A stretch of 64,000 bases of DNA from Adiantum capillus-veneris (Eukaryota; Streptophyta; Polypodiopsida; Polypodiales; Pteridaceae): positions 72,381,412 through 72,445,411 of the forward strand of contig CM043963.1 of the NCBI GenBank assembly GCA_014529385.2, read 5' to 3'. A model generated the notes under the pieces. It was given only the letters and a program-made list of their open reading frames with translations, did no database searches and was not told where the DNA came from. Numbering within the stretch: position 1 is the stretch's first letter; every line of letters begins with the position of its first letter. A program made the translations under genes and the position numbers. This document shows positions 34,815 to 47,818 of this stretch, in pieces.

Positions 34815-34923
34815 GCATGACTTCCACATCAGTGGTCATTGTTAAAGTTATTATATGGTCGTCGACAAAGCTGTCTTCTGCATCTAAAACTCTAGGAGTT
34901 GAAATAGATAGTAGATGGATAAT
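34815..34923 (-). pseudogene. Upstream end of the FCP1-like exon split by the Tat-like element
   Basis: On the minus strand an exon begins at 34923 after a convincing 3' splice site (AACCTAATCAG). It reads through V-L-D-A-E-D-S-F-V-D-D-H to the insertion point and continues in frame at 23185 into P-V-S-T-T-G-N-Q-N-P. The second copy at 36581-36937 shows the unsplit exon. Confidence 0.5.
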
Positions 34924-35221
34924 CTGATTAGGTTATGGACCTAATTAAGAGAGACAAATCAAGGAGCCGGGTCCTAGATGGTTGACCCTTACTTTGTTTT
35001 AGGAGAGTTTTAAAATGATATCTCCTAGGTGGGCCTTTGTGACCATCACCTAGAGAGAGATAGCAATATACAAATAGTTTTTTTACAAGGTTTTGGCTTA
35101 AAAAGGAAAAATAGATTACCCTACGGATATTTACTATGGAGATGCGTCGTGGACAAAATGCTAGTGAATGGCGGGCTTTGTTGGTGCATTGATGTAGCGC
35201 ATTTGTCACTTTTAGCGCCAG

Positions 35222-35345
35222 TCAGGCCATGCCTTCAGCGTCATCTCTTGATTCTTTGTCGCCATTGCTGTGTGATTTGGTCGTACTTTTTTGTTGTTTT
35301 GAGCATTGATTGAAGAGCTCCTTTGGTTTTTCTTCTTCTACGTGC
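35222..35345 (-). pseudogene. Possible upstream exon of the FCP1-like gene
   Basis: A Lys/Glu/Ser-rich stretch (HVEEEKPKELFNQ ... DDAEGMA) with protein-like composition, repeated with few changes at 37237-37360 in the second unit. It lies about 300 bp upstream of the splice acceptor at 34924 on the same strand. The preceding sequence is pure CT/CA repeat, so only this part is credible. Assignment to the gene is inference. Confidence 0.25.
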
Positions 35346-35535
35346 ATATGGCATGCGTGTCTTTGTTTGAATGTGTGCATACCCTCATGCATGCAGTGTT
35401 TGTATGTGTGTGTGTGTATGTGTACGTGCTCGTGAGTGTGTGTAAATGTGTGGATGTATGTAACTGTGTGTATGTGCTTGTAAGTGTGTGAGTGTGTATG
35501 TGCATGGTAAAAGAGAGATAGATACTTCTTAACAC

Positions 35536-35584
<49 letters not shown>

Positions 35585-35878
35585 GGGAGAGATAGAGATG
35601 GAGAGAGAGCGTGTGAGGGAGTGTGTGTGTGTGCGTGTGTGTATGTGAGTGTGTGTGTGTATGGACAGTGTAGGAATGAGAGAGAGAGAGAGAGAGACTT
35701 TTGCCATGTTGTTGACACAAGAAGGGGAGAGAGAGAGCGAGAGTGAACGAGGGTGAGAGAGGGAGAGATGGAGAGAGCGGGTGAAGGAGTGTATGTGGGT
35801 GTGTTTGGGTGTATGTGAGAGTGTGTAAGTAATGAGAGCGAGAGTGTGTGTGTGTGTGTATGTGTGTGTGTAAGTAAT

Positions 35879-35981
<103 letters not shown>

Positions 35982-36004
35982 CCTGATGCTACTGATAGGA
36001 ACGT

Positions 36005-36039
<35 letters not shown>

Positions 36040-37548
36040 TTTGGCCGCTTACAGACAAATGAGAGGGAGAGGGGGGGTGGTGATAATGGAGGAGAGGGAG
36101 AGGGTGGTGCCAAGGGGGGTGTGGCCCACTCCTGCATGTGAGCATGGAGGGGAGGTGCGGTGGTGGTGGCAGCATACAGAAGAAGCGTTTATATATATAT
36201 ATATATAATGCTTCCCCAATTTGGGGTTTGTTCCCACAACCAAAGCTTTTCAAAAGACGACCATCAGTAACAATGAGATAGAGTGGCTTAATACAGACAA
36301 CACTTACGTGGGGCTATATAAATTCAATAATGGAGAACAAACACTCTATTATAGATGTGATAAACCCTGCATCAAGGAGTTGACTGACTGTAGAAAACTA
36401 TACATTTTTACTTACATAGAGGGGAGAAGTATTCAGGTGGTCATAATCGACAAGTATGGCCAAAAATACTCCTCCTCCTCCACTACATGGCCTAGACACT
36501 CTGTATCTTCTCTCGGCTCTAAAGAGCTCTTCACATCAGCAATTACTGGAGCTTGGAATCCCTCATATTGAGCATGTGCCTCATCCTATGCCACAATAAT
36601 AGGCACTCCCTTGTCCTCCTCTACTTGGCCTAGACCCTTGGCCTAGACCCTCTGTTGCATTCCTCGGCTCTAAAGAGAATTTTACATCAGCATTTTCAAG
36701 AGCTTGGTCTACTTCACATTGATCAACTCCAACTTCCATTTCAGCCGCTCCAACTGCAAAGCAAATTGGTGTCTGTTCCTCTAATATTAGGGCAATTTTA
36801 GGATTTTGGTTTCCAGTGGTGGAAACTGGCATGACTTCCACATCAGTGGTCATTGTTAAAGTTATTATATGGTCGTCGACAAAGCTGTCTTCTGCATCTA
36901 AAACTCTAGGAGTTGAAATAGATAGTAGATGGATAATCTGATTAGGTTATGGCCCTAATTAAGAGAGACAAAGCAAGGAGCCGGGTCCCAGATGGTTGAC
37001 CCTTACTTTGTTTTAGGAGAGTTTTAAAATGATATCTCCTAGGTGGGCCTTTGTGACCAGCACCTAGAGAGAGATAGCAATATACAAATGGTTTTTTTAC
37101 AAGGTTTTGGCTTGAAAATGGAAAAATAGATTACCCTACGGATATTTACTATGGAGATGCGTCGTGGACGAAATGCTAATGAATGGCGGGCTTTGTTGGT
37201 GCATTGATGTAGCGCATTTGTCACTTTTAGGGCCGGTCAGGCCATGCCTTCAACGTCATTTCTTGATTCTTTGTCGCCATTGCTGTGTGATTTGGTCGTA
37301 CTTTTTTGTTGTTTTGAGCATTGATTGAAGAGCTCCTTTGGTTTTTCTTCTTCTACGTGCATATGGCATGCGTGTCTTTGTTTGAATGTGTGCATACCCT
37401 CATGCATGCAGTGTTTGTATGTGTGTGTGTATGTGCACGTGCTCGTGAGTGTGTGTAAATGTGTGGATGTATGTAACTGTGTGTATGTGCTTGTAAGTGT
37501 GTGAGTGTGTATGTGCATGGTAAAAGAGAGAGAGATACTTCTTAACAC

Positions 37549-37611
<63 letters not shown>

Positions 37612-37705
37612 ATGGGAGAGATAGAGATGGAGAGAGAGCGTGTGAGGGAGTGTGTGTGTGTGTGCGTGTGTGTATGTGAGTGTGTGTGTGTATGGAGAGT
37701 GTGGG

Positions 37706-37741
<36 letters not shown>

Positions 37742-37989
37742 TTGCCATGTTGTTGACACAAGAAGGGGAGAGAGAGAGCGAGAGTGAACTAGGATGAGAG
37801 AGGGAGAGATGGAGAGAGAGCGAGAGTGAACGAGGGTGAGAGAGGGAGAGATGGAGAGAGAGCGGGTGAAGGAGTGTATGTGGGTGTGTTTGGGTGTATG
37901 TGAGTGTGTGTGTGTGTATGTGTGTGTGTATGTGTGTGTGTAAGTAATGAGAGAGAGAGAGAGTGTGTGTGTATGTGTGTGTAAGTAAT

Positions 37990-38020
<31 letters not shown>

Positions 38021-38046
38021 TTTTCCTGATGCTATCGATAGGAACG

Positions 38047-38049
<3 letters not shown>

Positions 38050-38128
<79 letters not shown>
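38050..38128 (+). repeat. (AG)39 microsatellite
   Basis: Counterpart of the tract at 36007-36037 in unit 1, but more than twice as long, so the tract changed length after duplication. An (AT)n tract follows at 38313-38349 (unit 1: 36187-36207). Confidence 0.98.
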
Positions 38129-38130
<2 letters not shown>

Positions 38131-38309
38131 TTTGGCCGCTTACAGACGAATGAGAGGGAGAGGGGGGGTGGCGATAATGGAGAAGAGAGAGCGTGGGAGA
38201 TAATGGAGGAGAGGGAGAGGGTGGTGCCAACGGGGGGCGTGGCCCACTCTTGCATGTGAGCATGGAGGGGAGGTGCGGTGGTGGTGGCAACATATAGAAG
38301 AAACATTTT

Positions 38310-38350
<41 letters not shown>

Positions 38351-38361
38351 GCTTTCCCAAT

Positions 38362-40993
38362 TTGGGGTTTGTTCCCACAACCAAAGATTTTCAAAAGGCG
38401 ACCATCAGTAACAATGAGATAGAGTGGCTTAATACAGACAACACTTACGTGGGGCTATATAAATTCAATAATGGAGAACAAACACTCTATTATAGATGTG
38501 ATGAACCCTGCATCAAGGAGTTGACTGACTGCAGAAAACTATACATTTTTACTTACATAGAGGGGAGAAGTATTCAGGTGGTCATAATGGACAAGTATGG
38601 CCAAAAATACTCTCCTATGGATCATAGGGAGTCAGAACGATATACATATTTTGGGGGGCCACTCCACCAATACTATGTAAATCCAGAAGAAGTGAAAGCC
38701 ATGGCTACTCACACGCGACCAGAAACTGGGCATGTAAGTCCAGTGAGAACTAGAGTGGAAGATTCTTTTGTACATGAACGATTTTCGAACATAGGGCCTA
38801 TGATCAACGGGGTCTAGGGCTTCTATGAACACACATAGGGGCAATGTGGCACCTGACATAACTTACACATCTAGAATCCCTCCGACTATTACACAAGATC
38901 AACTTGATGAACATATAGTGGATAGGATACCAATTATAGTGCCAAGGGGAGATTATGAACCTAGAGAGACCACAACAATACGACCACGGGTGGTGAGGAT
39001 GGTTGCAAAGCCCAGACGCATGCGACCATCTCAAGTGGAAAAATGTGTACCCAAAAAGTATAGTGGATTGGGAGATCCGTATGCCCATGTTTTGATCTTC
39101 AAATAAGTGTTGAGGGCGGAACAGGTAACTGATTTCCATATTCAATATGAAGGTTTTGGGTTGACTTTAGAAGGAACTACTTTGACTTGGTTTCAACCTT
39201 TAAACAGCCTGGAATTCCCAAGTATTGAGAAACTTCTCCAAGAATTCACTGAGGAATTCTCAAAGAGAGGAATTAAGCATAATACTGTCTCCCAGATCTA
39301 TGCATTTAGACAAAAGGAGAAGAAAAAGGTGAAGGAAGCCTCACTTTGTTCCAAGCAATACATAGAAAGATGTCATGCTATAGAACTACCTCAATATGGG
39401 AGACTGTCAATCCTTTTTATAGAAGAATTGTGAAATGAAACTCTCAAAAAAGACTTGCACTTAAAGGCATTTTCTACTTTTAAGCAAGTCACAAAAGAGG
39501 CATTGTATCTAGTAGATAATTGCAAGACATATGGAGAGATGACAGAAGACACGGACCAAGGGATGAGTAGCACCCCTTCAACCACTAGCGAGTCGACAAT
39601 GAAAATGGGGCGGTAAAACCCAATTGTGTTGGACGTTGATCAAATGATTGAGGAAGTGATCAAAAGGATGAACCAAGAAAACTAGATGAACCCAAGCACA
39701 CAACAACCGCCCACCCAAAAATGTGACACTTGTGGAGGAGATCATCCAACTCAGTGGTGCAACCTTCAACAGAGGCCAAGAGTAAACGTAGCGCGTGTAC
39801 TGAAGTGGTGTGCTACTGAAAAAAAATGGACAAACCATGAAACCCATGAATGTTTCTATAGTAGAAACTATGTTAAAAAGAGACAATACATGCCACATGG
39901 AGGGCAGTAGTTTCCACCCCCTCCAAAATACCAAGTAGGGTCAAATAACACAATCCAAGGGTAGGAAAAACCTCAACCTATGTTGGGGCATCAACCTCTT
40001 TTACCCCAGGAAAACATGGCCATGGTAAGGATTTCTCAACCTATAGAAGCACCTTCTGATTAGAGTGTTGTCCAGGTAGTTTCGTACCGAGAAGATTTAG
40101 ACAATACCTATGAGAGAGGGTTTGACGATAATGCATATGCATCGGAGGGACAAATTCCATGGATGGTCCCTGAAGAGATTCCAGATCCCTCATACATAGC
40201 ACAACCAACAAAAAACCAATACTTGGTCGATGAAAATATGCTTATGTTCATGGCAAACCAGAACTACGAACCTAGGGGATATCCTCCTAGAGCAGGACAA
40301 CCAATGGGGGCTCCACAAGCTTCTCCACCACCTGTAGGACCACGCTATGAATGCAGCGATGATAATTGGGCAATGATTTGTCAACACAAAGGAGAAAGAA
40401 TCAAACTTTTTGGGTTCTGTGAGGGGTGTACGAATGACCATCTCATTCCACATTGTTCAAAAACCCCTGATAACAAAGGGAAAGGAATAATGAACAAAAT
40501 ACGAATTGTGCCAAGCTCAAGTGGATCAAAAATAGAACCAACCATTCCAACAAGCGCGGTAACAATAGTCCAAGCATATGAGGCTGCAAGGAATGCCCCA
40601 GCCAGCCAAACAGAGATAGAAAATTTGTCCGTGAGAACCTTTAGGAGATCCTGGAAGGTAAAATGAGACAAGATAAAAGACAAAAGAGAGAAAAAAAAAA
40701 CGGATTTGGAAACCAAATTACTGCAAACAGAGGAACAATTGAGGATGGAAAGAGACCTTAAGGAAAAAGGCGATGTAGCAAAGCCATCAGCAATACCGTC
40801 GGGAGGATCTGTCTTGGTGGACAAGGTCATTGAGCCCTGGGACGTGATCTTAAAAGCTTATGATGCTAGGCTAAAGCCTAGCCAAACCCCTCAGGACAGG
40901 TGGCTAACATATCCTCACCTAGGCTATGAAAAAGAAAGGTTAAAGATGTGCAAGGAGCTCATCCAAACCGCTCAAGCACTGCTCAAGCGCTAA
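38362..40993 (+). pseudogene. Gag of retroelement A
   Basis: A first frame (38362-38817, 151 codons) shares its start with 36221-36475. A shift near 38800 leads to the main gag frame from 38825, open except for TAA at 39104 and several later stops, to about 40993. The gag core spans 39060-39480. Two zinc knuckles with three residues before His are present: CDTCGGDHPTQWC (39722) and CEGCTNDHLIPHC (40421). The C-terminus is Lys/Glu-rich. It would have bound RNA; it is inactive now. Confidence 0.7.
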
Positions 40994-41999
40994 TGGAACC
41001 ACCAATTCTGATTGCTATAAAAACAGAGGTATTAATCCACGAAAAAATTCAAGAGTTAAAGGAGCATGGAATCGAAGATGGAGACCAAACAGATTTTGTA
41101 AAGGAAATGCCCTTGGATACGAGGATAGCATCCAATACAACAGATGGAATGTATTCGCAAGCACCTCTTCCAATTCCTGAGGTGGAAGAACAATGGCCAC
41201 AGGATTTGTGGGAGCATATAAGAAACATAAAAGATGTAAGTGCAACACTTCAGTCAGTCTCTATCATGGAGATCCATCTCAAACATGAGCTTTACCCAAA
41301 TGATATTCGATCACTGTATGGTGGTCCAGGTACAAAGATATTGAAAGACATCAAACCTTAGTCATTGAAGACTTTACCTTTATTTATTGGCAACCATGAA
41401 ACCAAATCAGAGGTAAAGAAAGTACCATCTCAATGGAAGGCTAATCCTAAGATGATGGATACCAAAACTCTTCATGAGCTGATGTCATCCCCTATCCGTT
41501 GTACGCTAGCTCTATCAGAGTTACTGCATGTAGGACCTCATCTTTGGACAGAGGTAGGAAAAAATTTGGAGAAAATAGGGCTGGTAATTTTGCCACCAAA
41601 TGCTTCTCCAAAAACATTGAATACCCAAACATCAAAACAGGCTAGAAATGAGCCAGTTCTAGTGAAAAAGGTAGGAGATTATTGTGAACGAGAAGAAGGA
41701 AGTACTACCCTGTCCGTGGAGTACAAAGACATAAAGTCGATAGCAATATTGGATAGTGGAGCCGGAATAGCGATATCCACCAAAGCAATGTGGGAAAAAT
41801 GGGAAAAACTTGCTCTGCAAAAAACTAGAATGAAACTTCAATTAGCAAATGGGTATCTAGAGATTCCTATTGGCATTTTGGAGAAAATCGTAGTAACCTC
41901 TTGTGGAATTTCATAGGAAAACACGTTCGCCATTATGAATTTTGATGAGAGTAGCAATTTTGATATCATATTGGGCAGACCATTTATATGTTAGCTCAA
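40948..41999 (+). pseudogene. Protease region of retroelement A
   Basis: Two frames in the same register (40948-41361 and 41365-41916) separated by one stop. The retropepsin active site AILDSGAGIAIS is at about 41746-41780. ILGRPF-like wording continues at 41965-41990 after a further stop. The family cleaves its polyprotein; this copy is broken. Confidence 0.7.
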
Positions 42000-42432
42000 A
42001 ATGGTACAAGATTAGGGTTCCGACTACATCTACCTAAGAAACAAGGATATCACTACGAAGATCAATGTCACGGACCATAGCTATAGATATGTGGAACGAG
42101 ACCTAGGAGAGGAACTAAACTCCACAACTGACCAAGAAGGAGAAATACTGCCTTGGCTACAGAACAAAGCTCACAATTAGATAGGTGAAACTTCTAAGGG
42201 TGGTAGTTTAAAAAAAGAGGATTGCATTCATGATAGGTCAACACAAGACGAGGCATATGTACCAGAGCCTTTTTCCAGAAGAGATGTTCGAAGCTTTTGG
42301 ATGGCAACAAATACTAGCCACTCTTGATGTATGCGTGAATGAGGTGACCTAACCAATTAATTCTATGATGAGGAAGGATATGATATCATTCCATTCTAGA
42401 TGATGAGTGTCAACCTAAATCCAAAATCAGAA

Positions 42433-43784
42433 TTGGAAGTCCCTGATAGGGAAGAAATTACAGATTGTCGACGCATAGTGGATGAGATCTTTGTAAGGAA
42501 CCTTGACCAATGGATGAAGAAGCATTCCAAGACTCCACGGATACGCTCTTAGAGGACAATGCAGACAACGAGCTTTCTAGTAGCTCAAATCAAAACATCA
42601 AACGGAAGGATTGACAAGTGATCTACTATGATTTTCCGAACCAAAATCCTCGAAGACAGCATAGATATCAGAATAAATGCACGAATAAACAAAACAAGAC
42701 AAAAGAATACTCAGTACCTTTGTTAACCAACAAAACACAATACTTACGGTTCGTTGAAGCAACCGATTGCGTTAAAGATGGGATATCGAAGAGGTACATG
42801 AAACCCGACTCAAACGAGACAAAATTTAAAAAGAAGAACAAATAAAAACCACTAACGGAGAGCATTTCACAAAAAAGCAACGAAGTTGTCCAAAATCGAG
42901 TGCAAAAACAAGTACAATGAATTGAAAGGAGCTTTGAAGGAAGTTTGGACAATAGAATTGGAAACTGATGAGGAATCAGACGAAGATAAATTTGATGCAC
43001 CTTCCCACTACAAGAAGTACACTATTTGATGCACCTTCCCACTATAAGAAGTACACTATTCAATATAGAAAAATAGTGGTATAAAGCCCAAATGAGACCC
43101 AAAAGAGCTTGGAAGTCCCTGACAGGGAAGAAATTACAGATTGTCGATGCATAGTGGATGAGATCTATGTAAGGGACCTTGACCAATGCATGAAGAAGCA
43201 TTTCAAGACTCCACGGATAAGCTGTTAGAGGACAACGCAAACGACAAGCTTTCTAGTAGCTCAAATCAGAACATCAAACGGAAGGATTGACAAGTGATCT
43301 ACTATGATTTTCCAAACCAAAATCCTCGAAGACAACATAGATACCAGAATAAATGCACGAACAAACAAAACAAGACAAACGAATACTCAGTACCTTTGTT
43401 AACCAACAAAACACAATACTTACGGTTCGTTGAAGCAACCGATTGCCTTAAAGAGGGGATATCGAAGAGGTACATGCAACCTGACTCAAACGAAACAAAA
43501 TTTGAAAAGAAGAACAAATAAAAAACACTAACGGAGAGCATTTCCAAAAAAGCAACGAAGTTGTCCAAAACCGAGCGCAAAAACAAGTACAATGAATTGA
43601 AACGATCTTTGAAGGAAGTTTGGACAATAGAATTGGAAACCGATGAGGAATTAGATGAAAATAAATTTGATGCACCTTCCCACTACAAGAAGTACACTAT
43701 TTGATGCACCTTCCCACTATAAGAAGTACACTATTCAATATAGAAAAATAGTGGTATAAAGCCCAAATGAGACCCAAAAGAGCT
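42433..43784 (+). repeat. 676-bp tandem duplication inside body A
   Basis: Unit 1 is 42433-43108 and unit 2 is 43109-43784, joined at the shared hexamer TTGGAA. A third copy, single, is at 47855-48529 in body B. Each unit also contains a 33-bp doublet (GATGCACCTTCCCACTA type). Confidence 0.9.
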
Positions 43785-45300
43785 TGGAACTTCATATGAT
43801 GGGTCTGAAAAAGCCAAATGCATAAACTTAGCAGAACTAAGCGAGGAACCTAAACTGGCATACATTGCCACAGACCTCACGGAAGAAGAAGAGCGTCTTC
43901 TGATAGATACACTCAAAAGGTATAAAGATGTGTTTGCTTGGTATACAAAGACCTAAAGGGCATAGATTCAAAGAGCTGTCAGTACACAATACCCCTTAAA
44001 AGTGATGCCAGACCACACAGACAACGTCCTTATACATACAATGAGACTTTTGCCAAGAAAATTAAGGAAGAGATAGACAAACTGAAGGATGTGGAGTTTT
44101 ATCTACGAGATTGAACACACCGATTGGGTGTCCTTGATTGGGGTAGTACCCAAAAATAATAACAAATTACGTGTCTTTGTAAACCTCAAACAGGTAAATG
44201 CTACCACCATTCGAGACAACTATCCACTACCAATAACAAATCATGTTATTGAAAGAGTTGTGGGGAAGGCAGCTTATAGTTTTCTAGATGGGTTCTCAGG
44301 CTTCAACCAATTAACCATCAAAATAGAAGATCAACATAAGATAGCTTCTGCAACAGAGTGGGACATACAGAGTGATACCTTTTGGCCTGACCAATGCACC
44401 TGCCACTTTTCAAAGACTAATGAGTCATGCATTCAAGGAATACCTCAAATAAGTTTTAGAGATATGCATGGATGATCTTTGTGTTCATTCTCTCCTGAGA
44501 AGTGATCACATAGTGCATCTAGGAAAAGTCTTCAAAAAGTGCAGAACTTATCGTATTTGCTTTAACCCTGAAAAATGTGTCTTCGTGGTAAGACAAGGTA
44601 AAATTTTAGGGCACATTGTGTCCAAAAACGGGATTTCTATTGATCAAGAAAACATACAAATAATTGCCGTACTACCAAGACCAATAAAAATGAAAGAAGT
44701 GTAGGCATTTATGGGACATTGTGGATACTACAAGTGCTTCATATACATGTATGTTGTAATAGCTAATCCATTGTTTCCCTCATTGCTAAATTTGAATGGA
44801 CAGAAGAATGTGAGCAGTCTTTTCACAAATTGAAGCAACAATTAATTTTTGCTCCAATTTTGCAAGGCTCTTACTAGAGCAAGATCTTTCACGTTCATGT
44901 TGATGCATCAGCCTATGCCATAGGATGCATATTAGCCTAGCCAAGAGAGAAGAAAATGGATTTTCTTATTTGCTGCTATAGTCGGCAGATGAACAATGCG
45001 GAGAAAAATTATACCACTACGGAAAGAGAAGGTCTATGAATGATATATGTTGTCAAAATATTTAGACACTACCTTCTTGAAAACAAGTTTGTTTTCTTCG
45101 TAGATCACCAAGCACTATTATATTTGGTAAACAAATCTTGCAACCCTGAAAGGATTGTTTGTTGGTTTATACTATTGCTTGAGTTTGACTTCACAATAAT
45201 CGTAAAAAAGGGGACTACACACACGCACACAAGCAGATCATCTTTCGAGACTGTTCCATGGGGAAGCACCTGAAGGTATTGATGATGATCTTCCATATTT
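43785..45300 (+). pseudogene. Reverse transcriptase and RNase H of retroelement A
   Basis: The pre-RT segment FAWYTKT (about 43935) is followed by WVSLIGVVPKNNNKLRVFV, then DGFSGFNQ (44286-44310). A frame slip comes within the PFGL region (about 44365-44410), then MDDLCVHS (44468, catalytic Asp pair kept), a thumb region, and RNase H ending VDHQALLYLVN (45100). TAG at 44702 and others interrupt it. The enzyme would have copied element RNA. Confidence 0.8.
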
Positions 45301-45700
45301 GTACCTGTTTAACATTGAAATGGTTTTGAGGTGGAGTGAAGAGGTCATCCCTCTACTCACGATCTGATTGTTATAGGTGGAAAGACAACCATCAATAATA
45401 CATCAAACAAGAAATATCTAGCTTTTAGCAGGACAACTGTACAAGCACACCAAAGGGTGGGATTTTGGGACTATGTGTACATCTAGAAGAATACAAATAC
45501 TACCTCAAACAGGCTAATATACAACATACCAGATTTTACAGTGGAGAAATGTAAACCTACCAAATAGTATAGAGACTAGGAGTCTACAGAAAAAAATGGA
45601 AAACAACATCCATACTTATGTAAAATCAGTGGAACACGCCACCCTATTTTGAGTAGTACAAGCACCCAATTGGAGTACTCACATAACTGACTACTTAAAA
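45301..45700 (+). pseudogene. Integrase zinc-domain remnant of retroelement A
   Basis: A readable trace LAGQLYKHTKG (45425-45455) and the following Y-Y-L-K-Q-A-N segment match the start of gypsy integrases. The Cys pair is not conserved (EHATLF), and the D,D,E core does not follow: sequence passes straight to the post-pol ORF (ESSDEEHGSEFSMR at about 45730). Confidence 0.55.
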
Positions 45701-45959
45701 GCAAGAAATAGATACCCCATTTGAATACGAGTCTTCAGATGAGGAGCATGGGAGTGAGTTTTCCATGAGATATACAAGATTGAAGAAGAGAACAGCCCGG
45801 AAGCAGAGGCCATCCCAGTTACCCAAGCCAGAAGAACAATGGAAGAAGCGCAAGCGCAAAGAGAACGAATCCACCAATAGAAGCACGAGGAGAAAAGAAG
45901 TAAGGGAACAGAAGGGGACAATGAAAAGGAAGAAGAAGAAGAAGAAGAAGAAGACGTCC

Positions 45960-46030
45960 TCTTCCATTTGTGTAAAGGAGGCTTGTGAGTGTGTGTGTGT
46001 GTGTGTGTGAGTTTCCCCTACTTGATCAAG
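45960..46030 (+). repeat. Leader-like repeat R1 beside the copia LTR
   Basis: TTCCATTTGTGTAAAGGAGG, then a TG tract and TTTCCCCTACTTGA. It is repeated at 47229-47394 (R2) on the other side of the LTR with a much longer TG tract. Confidence 0.8.
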
Positions 46031-46045
46031 AAAAGAGAAACCTGT

Positions 46046-46057
46046 GCTCTGATACCA
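46046..46057 (-). other. Primer-binding site, initiator tRNA-Met
   Basis: Minus strand TGGTATCAGAGC, one base from the LTR end. Confidence 0.8.
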
Positions 46058-46058
46058 A

Positions 46059-47217
46059 TGTAGCATTTAATGGCCTAGTAACTTGTGTGTAGCGGAAATT
46101 TGCATGAACATAGTGAGCATTTCATTAGAATAAATTCCTAATGAGCATAACAAGAGTGCTTGGGTGGAAAGAGCAACAAAAAGCATAACACCCAATTAGA
46201 TAGCATGAACAATACTTCAAAAGAGAGAGAAATTAAGCTATTAACAACAGTTGAGGACCGGATTTACATGGAGCCGGTCCCCCCTCCAAAAAGGCTTTGT
46301 ATTATAGTTTTCTCCCATCAAGAGAGACATTTTACAATACAATTCTTTGTGTTCCTTCAATACTAGCTAGTGCAATGAAGATGGAAGCTTCAAGCACTAA
46401 GAAAAACGCTTATAAAACTTAACATCAATTCCCTCTTGGTCTCACCCCCAAGACCTCACACACCTTCAAAGATGGTGAGAGCTAGCGGGGTATGAGAGTA
46501 GATTGAGAGGAAGGAGTAGTCTTCCAAGAAAGATGTACATCTCCTCACATAACCACTCATATTAGCATAGCATAGCTTATTAATTAGCATGGTAGAGGAT
46601 ATGAGCATGCATTGAAGCTTGGCTCTTGGTTGGATTTGCATCACAAAGCCAAGAGTTGTTGGTGTAGGCCTCCCTTCTCACAAGCTTGGAGTAGGTGATA
46701 AGCTTTTCATTAAAGCTTGAGAAGATGAGAGAGAGTCTTCTTGCTTCACACATGAACTTGTGTGTGAGTGTGTGAGATAATGCCTCTGAAAATTCAGGCC
46801 CCTCTCTCTCTTGGTCGACCCCTCTTACTATTTGCTCATGCTACCACCCCATTGGACCTCTCCAAGCTTAGCCAATAGGATTTAAGGAGCATAAGTGATA
46901 GCCTTCTAACATATGTCCCCCTTTCCCCTTTGTGAGAGCCTTAGGTAATTAATTAATGCAACTAAACTCTCATTGGACCCTTTTGTCTCCTGTCCAATAG
47001 GAATCAGGCAAGCCATTAGGCTGTTGAATCTCATTGAACCCCTTGGGAGACTATCCAATAGTCTTCTAGAGAGCTTAATTCTTATTGGTTCTTTTATAAA
47101 GTGTTTTTAAATTAATTAAACTAGATTTACTCTAGCCTAGTTCTCATCGGTCCACCTCCATGGCCATCCAATAGGAATTGAGTACACCTTGTGGGCATCT
47201 GGGCTAGGGAGCTGACA
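46059..47217 (-). repeat. Isolated Ty1/copia-type LTR
   Basis: 1,159 bp with TGT...ACA ends and a primer site beside it (46046-46057), so its interior lay towards lower coordinates but is cut after about 90 bp. On the minus strand a TATAAAAG box is at 47092-47099. It is a different family from the 227-bp copia LTRs. No partner LTR is in the window. Confidence 0.7.
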
Positions 47218-47255
47218 TGTGTCTCTCATTCCATTTGTGTAAAGGAGGCTTGTGA

Positions 47256-47376
<121 letters not shown>

Positions 47377-47483
47377 TTTCCCCTACTTGAGTCAATGAGA
47401 ACAAGCAAAGAAATAAAGAATGTTTCTGCCTAGTTAACCCTAAACCATGAGTGTCATAGGTTCATTTTTTTTATTTGCAGGCA

Positions 47484-47818
47484 TGTCCATCCTACACCTA
47501 CCCTTCTCAGGTTCCTCCATCGGACTTAGATCCAAACCTACAACGGGCAATCTCTTTACGAGAGCAGTACCTCCGTTTGACGGAGGATTTGTTTGGCCAC
47601 TACACTCCGTAGCAGCTTGCGACCTACGGTATTTCTCCGCAAACTACACCATGGGGAAGTCAGGGAGGGACTCCTTACCTACAGAGCCTCGCACTGACGG
47701 CACCTCACTCTATAGCCCCTTCCTATTGCCCTACTCCCATTCCACCGTAGGGTCCTACTCCCCTTGCATCGTAGGGTCCCACTCCCATGGAATCACAGGG
47801 TCCTACGCCACTCCAATC
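47484..47818 (+). pseudogene. Gag N-terminus of body B
   Basis: Begins after TTTTTTTATTTGCAG, a strong 3' splice-site look-alike. One frame reads P-P-S-D-L-D-P-N-L-Q-R-A then a region rich in G-P-T-P repeats with scattered stops. It ends abruptly at the junction with pol-type sequence; the rest of gag is missing. Confidence 0.45.

Larger units (their letters stand above)
38350..45959 (+). mobile_element. Decayed Ty3/gypsy retroelement body A
   Basis: Order: gag, protease, reverse transcriptase, RNase H, integrase zinc-domain remnant, start of a post-pol ORF. No LTR could be assigned at either side. The 5' end is fused to the AG-rich duplicated unit and the 3' end stops at 45959, next to a copia LTR. 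It is full of stops and frameshifts. No D,D,E integrase core is readable. Confidence 0.75.

Noticed and set aside
37400..38384. 297- and 280-codon minus-strand frames
   Set aside because: Same microsatellite artefact in the second duplicated unit.
42618..43521. 75-codon frames repeated at 42618, 43294 and 48040 as a multicopy small gene
   Set aside because: They are pieces of the pol-region 676-bp unit carried along by duplication; no start context or conservation beyond the DNA copy.
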